From NCBI GenBank assembly GCA_047967505.1, contig CM106541.1: a stretch of DNA of 64,000 bases. One strand, written 5' to 3'. Source of the DNA: Dipteris shenzhenensis. Taxonomy: Eukaryota; Polypodiophyta; Polypodiopsida; Gleicheniales. The position numbers were made by a program, and so were the translations under genes. Positions 32,537-42,789 of the stretch are shown in pieces. How positions within the stretch are numbered: position 1 is the first letter of the stretch; each line of letters begins with the position of its first letter. The notes under the pieces are model-generated. The model did not search any database. It worked only from the letters and a program-made list of their open reading frames with translations, and had not been told where the DNA came from.

Positions 32537-33928
32537 ATGGCATCCTCTTCCATGTCTGAAAATGAGTTTTTTAGCATTAAAAAGTTTGATGGGACAAACT
32601 TTTCTTTGTGGAAAGAACAAATAAGGGATGTGCTTATTCAAAAGAAGCAGATTAAACCCTTGGCAGGGATTGAAGCTAAGCCTACAAATATGTCTAAGGA
32701 TGATTGGAATGAGTTGGATGCATTAGCAAAGTCTACTATTAGACTTCATCTTGCAGAGTCAGTTTATTTCACAGTAGTAAATGAGCAGACTACGGAAGAT
32801 TTGTGGAAGAAACTGTGTGCCACTTATGAGAAGGAAACTGCCTCTAATAAAGTTTACCTCATGAAGAGGTTGTTTGAGCTGCAGATGAAGGAAGGGGTTT
32901 CCATTGCTTCTCACTTGAATGAATTCAATATTATTTTCAGCCAGCTTCAGGCTCAGAAGATGAATTTTGATGTGGAGACTAAGGCAATATTTCTCTTATG
33001 TTCATTTCCATCCTCATGGGATACCTTCCGTACAGCTGTCAGTAACTCTACACCTAGTGGAGTACTGAAATTTGATGATGTCGTGGGTAGCTTGTTGGTC
33101 GAGGAGATTAGACGGAAGTCTATGGATGGCAACAAGCAAGATGCAGCCTTAAATGTGCAAAGGGGCAGATCACAGTTCAGGGGGAAGTCCCAAGAACGAG
33201 GGAAGTCTCGTAGCAAATCCAGGGCACGGAACATTGAGTGTTACCACTGTGGCAAAAAGGGCCATATGAAAAAGGATTGCTACAAGCTAAAAAGAGAGCA
33301 AAAGGATAAGAAAAAGAATGCAAATTGGGGCGCAAATCAAAAGGAAGAGAGTCCAAGGGAGGACAAAGGAAAAGTGAAGATCGAGGAGATCAATGCAGTC
33401 ACACATGATAGTGACAATGATGTTCTCTTCATGTCTAGTTTATCTGCAGAGTTGCTTACCACTTCAGATGATGCATATTCCCAAGATTGGATTTTGGATT
33501 CTCGTGCTTCATTCCATGTTACTCCCCATAGGGAATGGTTCTCCACTTATGACAGTGGAAAGACAGGTTGTGTGCATCTTGGAAATGACTATGCATGTGA
33601 CATAGTGGGAGCACGTGACATAAAGTTTTCTTTTGCAAATGGGTCTGCATTTGTTTTGAAACATGTGAGACATGTGCCTAAGCTGACCAAGAGTCTTATT
33701 TCAGTGGGTCAGCTAGATGATGCTGGTTTTCACACCACTTTTGGCTTTCAGAGTTGGAAAATTCAAAAGGGCTCTATGCTTTTGGCCAGGGGTGCCAAGT
33801 GTGGGACTTTGTATCCCTTACATGTATCAGGGGTATTTGATCATGTTGTTGCAATAACCGAGCAGCCAAGCACTTCTTTGTGGCATTGCAGATTGGGGCA
33901 CATGAGCCAAAATGGAATGAAACTCTGA
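32537..33928 (+). pseudogene. gag: Copia B gag-protease-GAG-pre-integrase (inverted block)
   Basis: Open for about 460 residues from ATG 32537 (MASSSMSENEFFSIKKFDG) through the knuckle CYHCGKKGHMKKDC and into GAG-pre-integrase (LWHCRLGHMSQNGMKL), ending at a TGA (33926-33928) where Copia A has a Leu codon. The protease active site reads DSR instead of DSG. Unlike Copia A there is no one-base deletion after the protease, so the gag-pol frame is continuous up to the TGA. It points away from the outer LTR orientation, so neither outer LTR could drive it; the internal + strand LTR is downstream. Confidence 0.92.
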
Positions 33929-34517
33929 TGCCGTTTGGGTTATGTACCGCATTTGAGTTTCTCTGATTTTGAATTTTGTGAGCATTGTCTCTATGGGAAG
34001 AAGCAGACTAAATCAGCCCATAAAAGAAGGGGAAAGAAAGAGTTTGAAATGCTTGATTTGGTGCATTCAAACGTATGTGGTCCCATGCCTACATGGTCAT
34101 TAGGCGGGGCTGAATACTATGTGACATTCATTGATGATGCAACTAGGAAAGTGTGGGCTTATGCTATAGTTCGGAAGAGTGATGTGTTCCAAGTATTTCA
34201 GAAATGGCTGGCCTTGGTTGAGAATCAGTCAGGTAGAATGCTTAAATGCCTACGGACTGAGAATGGTGTAGAGTATCTCTCTCATGACTTTCAGCATTTC
34301 TGTGATACACGTGGGACTAAGAGGGAGCTCACATCCCCTCATACTCCAGAGCAAAATCTAGTTGCAGAAAAGATGAACCGTACCATTCAAGAAAGGTTGC
34401 AATGCATGCTTTCCAATGCAAGTCTTTCTAGTGGTTTTTGGGCTGAGGCAATGAAGACTGCAGTGCATGTGATCAATAGATCACCTAGTAAGAGTTTGGA
34501 TGGTGGTATTCCCGAAG
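33929..34517 (+). pseudogene. pol: Copia B integrase, N-terminal and core part
   Basis: Continues after the stop with YVPHLSFSDFEFCEHCLYGK, HSNVCGPMPTWSLGG (the Asp of HSD is Asn here), YYVTFIDDATRKVWAY, LRTENGVEYLS (the second catalytic Asp changed to Glu) and TPEQNLVAEKMNRTIQERL with the catalytic Glu. It ends at ccgaag (34517) in the SLDGGIPE segment. The rest of integrase starts a few bases further on in the family sequence but is found at 31596 on the other strand. Confidence 0.9.
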
Positions 34518-34522
34518 TGGGT

Positions 34523-34695
34523 TGTGGGGGTTAAAGGTCACTGTGCCTTTACCCCAGTTATGTACAATACTCAAACACATATATAAATGAGTGAAAAAGA
34601 AGATTAGGGTGGTTCTACACCCACCAAAACTTGTGTGGCTCTCTGTCTCTCTCTCTCTCCTTCTTTCGTTCTTGCTTCCGTTGAGAGCACTCTCA
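34523..34695 (+). repeat. Copia B internal LTR, + strand
   Basis: 173 bp, TGTGGGGGTTAAAGG...GCACTCTCA, oriented opposite to the outer LTRs. Five bases (tgggt) not present in the family integrase separate it from the integrase fragment. A PBS follows directly. Confidence 0.93.
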
Positions 34696-34697
34696 AC

Positions 34698-34714
34698 TGG
34701 TATCAGAGCCCGGG
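34698..34714 (+). other. Primer-binding site after the internal LTR
   Basis: TGGTATCAGAGCCCGGG on the + strand, identical to the PBS of Copia A. The outer right LTR has only a truncated PBS (ctctgatacca at 35210-35220). Confidence 0.93.
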
Positions 34715-35215
34715 TGATCTAGTTGAGCGTGCGTGAATGCTTGAAGCTCAGCAGCTCTGTGGGAGGAAGGAGAAGCTCTGTGGGAAGATTTGTGGGCGAC
34801 TTTACTTGCATCCGAGTGTGCAGAGACCTTGGAGGAACCTTTGGAAAAGTCACTTTGGTTTTGCGAAGTGGTTTTGAGAGCCTGTTAAGAGTTTTCAAAG
34901 AAAAAGTCGTTTTTTGAGCTTTTCCCTGTTCCATTCGATGACAGAGACTCCGTATTGACTTGTAGAGGCAACTATTGCTTGCTTTTGGTGTCCACTTCAC
35001 TTCAGGAGCTTGGAAACACCTTCATTCTTGAATCTGGGATCATTTCATTGGATTTCTGACTCACTGTGTCAGTTTCTGCGTTTTTTGCCCGGGTGTTGGA
35101 ACTCAAGTTTGGAGCAACCATTTGCAGATCTGTCAGTTCCGGTGGACTCAGGAGGTCCTAAAACTTCTATGTTGCTCATCATTTGCACTCCGGTGGAGTT
35201 TACAAATAGCTCTGA
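34715..35215 (+). other. Copia B leader, part 1 (inverted block)
   Basis: Counterpart of the first 500 bases of the Copia A leader. It ends ...tacaaatagctctg, where the gctctg is shared with the reverse complement of the PBS of the outer LTR, giving a 6-bp microhomology at the junction. Confidence 0.85.
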
Positions 35216-35222
35216 TACCAGT

Positions 35223-35394
35223 TGAGAGTGCTCTCAACGGAAGCAAGAACGAAAGAAGGAGAGAGAGAGAGACAGAGAGCCACACAAGTTTTGGTGGGTG
35301 CAGAACCACCCTAATCTTCTTTTTCACTCATTTATATATGTGTTTGAGTATTGTACATAACCGGGTAAAGGCACAGTGACCTTTAACCCCCACA
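35223..35394 (-). repeat. Copia B right (5') LTR
   Basis: 172 bp, ending CCCCCACA, then the TAAAA duplication. Differs from the left LTR by GA-tract length and a few bases (for example ccgggtaaagg versus tcggggtaaagg). Confidence 0.93.
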
Positions 35395-35399
35395 TAAAA

Positions 35400-38300
35400 A
35401 GCATGCCAAAAACTTGGCAGATACATGTACTCCTCCCCTCTCACACAAGTAAAGACATTGTACTTGGACAAAGCCTCAGTGGACGTCTCTATTTTGTACC
35501 ACTTAGTGATAGCCAACTCAAGAGCTCAAAACCCTGCTCTCTATTCTATATCACTTACGAGAACTTAGAAGTTACGAATGTTTGATCTTATGGTTCAATG
35601 TTGAGTGGCTGAAGCTGCAAGATCCAAGGTAGAGAAGTTGAGATGATCACGACTTGGATAAGACGACTCCTTCATGCATGGCTCAAGAACTAGCACAAGA
35701 GGTACCTATGCAAGAGAAGGCAATAGGCAGCCAGTGGAAGGATGGATAGTCCCCAGGTACAAGCTAGGACTAGTTGGAAGCTCTCGTTGAGTGGCTGAAT
35801 GGAGCTCTGCACTGGAGATAAATCTTTGAAATGAATGGACATTACCTTCGAGATCAAGTAAGGAGTTTTATGAGCATCTCTACTACTGACTAAGTGGAAC
35901 GTAAAAGGGTAGCGACCTAGACTTTCTCTCTTATTCTTGTGTGCTCTCCTCACTTGGATGCTCATCGTTTGGAAACTTGGAACCTCTGTCGTATCCATTA
36001 TTTAGAACCTTTGTCTAATTATTCCTTGGCATTACCTCAAATATGCATTTCATTATGAAGCTCTGTTTTGAAATGCAATACCTACGGTGAGGAGCAGGCC
36101 GTCCTTGTGGAACTTGTCGATCTGCAAGATGTTCCAGATATATATATATATTCTCTACATCCAGATCTCATTCCAAATATATATGTTCTCTGCATCCATT
36201 ATGACACTAATTCCATGCTGCTAAGTTTTTTTATGCCGGTCACACATAGTCACAAGCTCATGGAGAGCTTTCCACTTTTCATTCTTTAACTTTTTTTGCT
36301 ATCGTCGATTATGACCTTGCTTTCAAAAATTCTAGGGGGAAACAAATCGAGAACAAACCCATGATGACCATGAGACCTGCTACATTTGGATTTGAGCTAG
36401 GCCTTGCATTATTATCCACCATTGTTAGGATGTGCTACTACATAGTCGGTGGTCAGGCAACCTCTGTGAGTTATTCCATGCACACATTTAGAGTTTTTCA
36501 CCTTTTGAGTTCCATTGATTGCTTTAGGAGATCGCCACCCCGACTGGCTTCATCTTGTTTGTTTAGTTGGGATTTGTTGTGGCGCAGCTCACTAGACATA
36601 AGAGCTACCAATCTGTGCGACTCCAGATTGCTGTAGGTGCCTTTTACATTTGCACTACCACTGTGCCTTCTACATTTGCACGTCTCACGAAGAACTCTAC
36701 GTAGAGCTTTTTAGTCTCTGGAAAGCTACTATTTCTAGTCATAGTTCTCCGTGCCACAATTGCAGCAGCCTTACGTGCTACTGGTGGAGTGCATTGTACA
36801 TACTTTCGGTGCTATGGTCGACAGGTCATTGCATTTTGTATGGCTCATGAGCCCTTGAGCTCGTCGTTGCACTCGGTCATCATTTTGCCAAGCTGGCAGT
36901 GAGAGCCTTGATCTCGTTGTTGCATTCGTGTACACAGACCTTCTAGTGTTGTGTATTGTAGCTACGTAGATCTTGGCGGGATAGGAAATGCATCTGCTAG
37001 AGCTAGTAGCACTGCTGGCTTACTGTGTTAGGTGCCTGGTTGCATGAAATTGTGTTGGCTCTTTACTTGCATGGCATTTTCCTGTCTTAGAGCCAGACCC
37101 AATAAAAATCTATCACACTCTAAATCCATTACTTGAGGATAATCCCCTCATTCGCACAAGTTATGTTGGGCACTATTGTAATGCGACGTTGATATCTTCA
37201 AGTGTATAAGAGAGATAGGGAGGAAATATTGTTCTCTATTATGGATCCCAGTGTCTCAGTATCATGATAATAGTTCTCTACGATTTTACATTAGTGCTGA
37301 AGGGATTTTCAGCTTGAGTCATTGATACTCTCACTAATTGTGGATATCATGATGAATACTGGTGTGTAGTGGTGGTTGGTTGCTTTTTTGTTGCCAAGTG
37401 CATGGCCCCTTTTGGGTACTTTTATTGACTGCTTCAAAGGTAGCTTATTGCCCATGAGGGGGTGCCTAACTATCTACACGATTGCACTCCTTCTCATCTC
37501 CTTGGACGTAATGTATAGTAGACATATTTAGTGTTGTTTACATGTGGTTTCAAAAGAATTGACTATATTCACATGTGGACATATCTGCATCTATTTACTC
37601 TCAAGCATTAAGTCTTGAAGACCAAGTCTTTTAATGCTATATGAAACCTTATAATTTTATATTAAAAAAATGATGTTAATTTCCTCTTGACTTAATAGAT
37701 CTTGGGGGGTAAGTACAAAGTCGTCCTTAGTTGCATAAGGATGATTATCCATGGACTATATTTATTCAAACTCATAGGGGCAATGGTTGGACTATAATTA
37801 TTTGGACTCCTGGGGCCAATGGCTAGACAAACAAGATGGAAAAGTATAATGCATTACTTTGAAAATTTTCTTTAATTATTGAGCAAAAGAACTGTCGGTC
37901 AATTGTTAATTACATGCCTTAGATATACATTTGGCACATAAAGATAAATTGAGTTGTCAGAATTACTTGTTAGCTTTATACCTTAACAGCTAGGTTTGGT
38001 AGGATATGCCTATAAATATTGATGCGCCTCAGGATTATATAGGGCTTTTCCCTAAGGGACCCCCCTAGAGTTTTTAAAGCTCCCCTATACTTGATCAAAT
38101 GAGGTGGTTTAAGGGAGTTCCCTTTTTGGAAACTGTATTCCAAAGGAATCCTTTATCGAAAATCCTTTAAATATTATGTTTGCTTGTAATATATCTCTTA
38201 GAATTTGCCTTGGATCAAACAACTTTGTGCCAAGGGAATATCTCTAATTTTTCAAGCAAATTCGTTATACTCCATTGATGGCATGGCTTGGAGTACAACC

Positions 38301-39729
38301 TTGTACCAAGGGAGAGTCCTTGGTCGATATTTCTATCATTAAGGGAGTATCCTTCTACTTTTTTGCTATTTACTGTTTGAAATTTTGTTACTGTATTCTA
38401 TGATCATTGGATTGGATTAGTAGTGCTTCGCTTATTTGAAGATCCCTAAGGTTTGGTTGATTGGTGACTTGAATTTCATTATAGTAGTAGGGTCTGGTAG
38501 TAGTAGGGTCTGGCACAACCATCTTTCTATACTTAGAGCACCTGGGTAATATTTTACCCTTAGGATGGTATTGGGTTACACTTACACTTTATACTTTAAT
38601 ATGTTACACTTTACACTTTATACTTTGATAAATGGAAAAGGCCATCATTTGTCATGAGTCGGTAATTTGCTAGCATTTGTCATGAGTTGGTAACTTGCCA
38701 ACAATGTTTGTTATATTGGGTTGCATTTCTTGAGAACTCCTCCTAATGTGATTGGGGAGAGAATTATCATCGGAGTATTCTTTTATCTTATAAGTTGTAT
38801 TATGGAGAGAATTTCCTATCTACTGAATTAAGAAACATTCATGGTGTGATTATTAATAGAAAAGATTTTAGCATGATTTTAAATGTGAAATGGTGAAAAG
38901 GCCATGTAGCATGGAGTTTGCCCTTCAATATTAACATTCTCAAGGACCTTATCATACTTTGATGTGTGCATAAATTTAATTGTGATATTAATAATTGGAA
39001 AGTACCAACAGGAGATCGAGGAAAGGTATAAGTATATTAAGGTTATATTTTGATTTTTTGACATTGGTAATTCCCTTGGACTTGGCTGGAATACCCAAAT
39101 TTATGGTTTACTTGAGATTTCCACTTATTACTTGGATTTCACTAACATTTTATATGCATTTATTCATATCTTTAATTGCCCACCTCTGATTACTATTGAA
39201 TACTAAAATGCCAAGATTTGATTATGCTAAATTAGATCGAGTGACATGGATAACAATTGTGTGCCGGCATTGAAGCCTGCAGTCCCATAATTCATAGTGT
39301 ACATGTTCTAACGTGCTATGTTTGTGGATGGATGCAGGTGAGTCATCATACCTCTCCATCAGGTTTGCATTAGAAATCTAAGGCATAAAGACACGGTGTT
39401 GGCAAATTTGAGGAGTACTCTACAATGGATCCTCACCAAGTACTGCTAAATAAGATTGAACTCTCTATTGGAGACTAATCATCAGTATCGTTGTAATTTT
39501 GGAAATGTACTGATATAAATGTGACTATAATGTTTGAATCTCACTTTGACACCTTGTTAGGAGGAATGGTATGATATGGATTATTCTCACTTATGCGGTA
39601 TTGAGAAGTTGGTTATTAATGGACTACTCTCACTAGGTGTTTGAAAGGGGCAATAGTAGATGTTTGCAATTGATTTACTATGACATTGAAAACTGGTCCA
39701 GTAGTATAGTAGGATAGATGTTTGATAGG
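35400..39729. other. 4.3-kb spacer, no gene recognised
   Basis: No conserved coding signal on either strand. Short open frames (35690-35998, 36361-36636) show no motif. Small features: alternating AT at 36139-36152 and a repeated short motif tagtagtagggtctgg at about 38484-38512. Confidence 0.55.
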
Positions 39730-39759
39730 AAACACACACACACACACACACACACATAC
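39730..39759. repeat. (CA)n microsatellite
   Basis: About 13 CA units followed by tacacacac. Confidence 0.95.
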
Positions 39760-41153
39760 ACACACTTTGCCCCACGGTCTCTTTTTTAGCACATTGTATT
39801 ATTACACATTCACACACATGCACGTACCCCCTAACACCTCCCTAGGCCCTTACCTTACTCCCTAAAACCCTTTATGTTTTAATTATTTTATATTCTTTTA
39901 GATATTGTCCACTCTCGTTAATTTTTTATTGTTGTTTAATTATTAAGCTACTAACTCCCCTTACCCTGATATACACTTTAACTATATGGACCTCCCTAGC
40001 CCCCTACCTTCCTCCCAAAAACCCCCTTTAAAGTTACTTTAATTGCACCTTTATGGTTATGTATTAGTAAATTTTTCGTGTTTCCCTTTGATCCAAGTAA
40101 TCAGTCTAGCCTACATGCTTGCTCCCCCTAGCTTTGCTTACTTAACACACCTACCCATAACCCCCCATTAAAAATTTACCATCCCCAACCATTCGGTCAC
40201 ACACACACACACACGCTCACACTTACACACACTTTCTCTAAATCCTTAGCCACATATGACCCCCACTTAAAGTAACTTCCAAACCTCCAAAGTTCCAAAC
40301 CATTAATACCGCTCCTACCTAACTCTCCCTCTTACGTGACCCTCTCCCAACCACCCATTTGTTTTTTGCCACCACTACCAACCGTTATGCACCGCCACCC
40401 TTATGGACTACCATGTTCTTTATGCCCATCGTTTGGCATCATCACCCTTCCTCTCTTACACTGAGTACTATTATTATGCCTTTCGAGCTCGCTACCCTTA
40501 CTAATTCTGCCATTTCTCCAACCTACCTTTGACTGCTAAGCTTCTTTGCCAACCCATACGTATTGTTCTACACTCAGTCTTGATATTTGTCTTGCACACC
40601 CTCCTCTTGCCTTCTTCTCAATGCCTCTTAGCGCTGCTTTCCTTATGGCCTCTCGTCAAGTCTCCCTTCGGGTAGCTTGCCCTTTCATAGTTCGCCTCTC
40701 TGTGTTAACGGACAGAGTCTACACTCTTTGCCCTAGCTTTCACTTTCTTGCTTAGTGTCTTCCCTAACCGCATTCATGACTACTTCTTGCCTACTGCTTG
40801 GGTTCACGAATCTTCTCTAAACCTTTACGACTCCCCATTTTGGCGCTTCGTCTCGGGCTTCTTCTCAGTTTGCCTTAGTAACTTTCGCAGTAGGCCGATA
40901 TGCCACCCTTCAAGTCGACTCACTGAGCTATTCTACGTGATCGGCAACCTTCGCTTGTCTTTTAGGTGCTTCACCTCCTTCTCGGACAACCTACGCTTAC
41001 CCGTAACAAGCTCACTCTTTAGAGTTATCAAGCTCCCAGTACAGGGGGGCTCCCTTTTAGTGGTTGCTCCACGCTTAACTCCGTGTTCGCTTTGCTTGTA
41101 TTCCCTGCTTTCAACGGCAAAAGCATGCAAATGGCTGACAAAAGCTCTTACGG
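39760..41153. other. C-rich spacer with unsupported open frames
   Basis: Contains a short CA tract at 40198-40214, then a more GC-balanced stretch (40380-41153). A 140-residue + strand frame at 40748-41170 and a 69-residue one at 40546 have no recognisable domain, and the first runs across the border of the dispersed repeat at 41154. It could be decayed coding sequence; nothing supports a gene. Confidence 0.35.
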
Positions 41154-41565
41154 CACTAAGCTTATCTTAGTTGTTTGTCGCATACTACTTTTAGTTTTCT
41201 CCACTGACATCGCGACTCGTATTCTCAAGATTTGTGAGCTTTTTTTAACTCTCACAATCCGTGAAGGGATTTGATGTTGTATTACGTTTTTATCTTCATA
41301 AGTATGCTTAGAGTTTCTTATTCAGTTATATGGGTTTATTACACGAATTCTTTGCTGAGTTATTAGTATTTGCATTTTGTCTTTATTATCCTACGAGATT
41401 TCGTTATTTAAGTGTATGTTTCTTTAATATAAAATTGTCTCTTAGCCTCCCCTTTTTTACTTTCATTTTTTAATTTAATCTAAGGTTGCTTTAATTATTA
41501 TTTCTTTCTTTATATATATCTCTAGTTATTTATTTATCATTATTTATATATAAGTTTTTGTATAC

Positions 41566-41630
<65 letters not shown>

Positions 41631-42153
41631 CATATACATATATATAAACTTATGAAACTCTCTGTAGCACCGCGTAACTTCTTGAAATTTTAAATAAAAA
41701 CATTTCATAACTATCTACCCTCCCTTTCTGCTTAATACTTCTTAGGAATTTAGTCAAATTTTCATGAAATTTATGATCATTTAATTAGTTTCCTTTGTCA
41801 TGTAGTTTTGGTAATGGAAATTTTCTAAGGGTGTGGATTCCCCCCCCCTTGTCTATTCCATTTTATTTAATTCTTAGATAATTATTTGGTTAAGGTGTGG
41901 CCTAACCCCCCTTTTTAATTTGTTTCTCAAGTAATTTATGTACATTTTATTACCCTCACTATTTACTCCTCTCTCTTAAATAATCCTTTTTGTTGATCTT
42001 AAATCTTGTTAAATTTTTTGATAGTCTAAGAAGTTGTTTCACTTTCCTTCTAGAATCTGAAAAATTTGTTCAAATTCTTAGGTAAAGTGATAACAAGCCA
42101 AGGAATATAGGGATTACTTGTCTAGTCAAATTTAACTATATTGTTCTAACAAA
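41154..42153. repeat. Dispersed 1-kb repeat, copy 2, interrupted by the CACTA element
   Basis: Matches 2038-3055 from cactaagcttatc to attgttctaacaaa, including the GT tract (41575-41624), the poly-C run and the gtgtggcctaaccccc segment. At 42154, where copy 1 continues tggttggtttg, this copy switches to cacaataagac. The last three bases before the switch (aaa) are the likely 3-bp target duplication of the CACTA insertion. Confidence 0.85.
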
Positions 42154-42180
42154 CACAATAAGACAAAGCACCCATAGATG
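42154..42180 (+). other. CACTA 5' terminus
   Basis: CACAATAAGACAAAGCACCC follows aaa (42151-42153). The position is inferred from the break in similarity between the two repeat copies. The partner terminus is not in the window. Confidence 0.7.
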
Positions 42181-42221
42181 TGCACACAGACGCATTTACT
42201 GAACTAAATAAAAAACTTACG

Positions 42222-42427
42222 GGCGCATCTATTTGCGCATCTATTTTCACGTCTGGAGACCTGCGTCTACCAGCGCATCTATATATCAAACACACGTGCA
42301 TATAGACGCGCATGTAGATGCTTAAATAGACGCGCTTATAAACGCGTTTATAGGCACAAATATAAATGCTTGTCGAACAGACAGATGCGTATATAGACGC
42401 GTTTATAGACGCACTGATAAATGCACT
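42222..42427. repeat. CACTA 5' subterminal array of the 12-bp motif
   Basis: Six units lie exactly in 12-bp register at 42301-42372 (tatagacgcgca, tgtagatgctta, aatagacgcgct, tataaacgcgtt, tataggcacaaa, tataaatgcttg) and three more at 42392-42427. On the outer side, 42222-42280, the same motif is in reverse orientation (gcgcatctat, repeated). Inverted and direct copies of a short motif next to the terminus are the hallmark of TNPA-binding subterminal repeats in CACTA elements. Confidence 0.88.
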
Positions 42428-42626
42428 TTATAATATATATTTTTTAAATTTACAGAATGCTGTGTATGTTGTGTATGCTATATAGTTACAAGAATCCCAT
42501 ATCCACATTATGTAATTCAATTCTTACAGCCAACCGCATTTTAATTACAATTCCAAATAAAACATTACAAGTCCAAAACGCAATAAAATTGAAAGCTCAA
42601 AAAGTGCTTGTATATACATATAGCAC

Positions 42627-42768
42627 GAAGCTAAGTCACGTCATGTGGCTTCAAGTACAAAAAATAAGGAAGCTAAGCCACGTCATGTGGCTTCAAGTAC
42701 AAAAAATAAGAGGAGTGTATATACAAGAGGCACGAAGCCAAGCTAGTGGCTTTAAGTACAAAAAAGAG
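42627..42768. repeat. 42-bp tandem repeat downstream of the tnpA-like gene
   Basis: gaagctaag...tacaaaaaataag is present at 42627-42668 and 42669-42710 with one mismatch, and a diverged third copy lies at 42734-42768. It lies just after the stop codon of the tnpA-like gene, so it would be in its 3' untranslated region. Confidence 0.85.
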
Positions 42769-42789
42769 TAGCTAGCACTAGTTCTACGA

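Larger units (their letters stand above)
29284..35394 (-). mobile_element. Copia B: rearranged Copia A-family element with three LTRs
   Basis: The outer LTRs (29284-29460 and 35223-35394) and the TAAAA duplication define one 6.1-kb insertion on the - strand. Inside, RNase H, RT and the integrase end (29514-31596) are in the expected - orientation. The sequence 31597-35215 is inverted and permuted: leader part 2, gag, protease, integrase start (31597-34517), then a third, + strand LTR (34523-34695), PBS and leader part 1 (34715-35215). Leader parts 1 and 2 are adjacent in Copia A, so the block is a circular permutation of LTR-leader-gag-integrase, inverted relative to the outer LTRs. Confidence 0.9.

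Noticed and set aside
35690-35998. A 102-residue - strand frame
   Set aside because: No motif, in unannotated spacer, not distinguishable from chance.
40748-41170. A 140-residue host gene candidate
   Set aside because: No recognisable domain, and it runs across the sharp border of the dispersed repeat at 41154; low-quality support.
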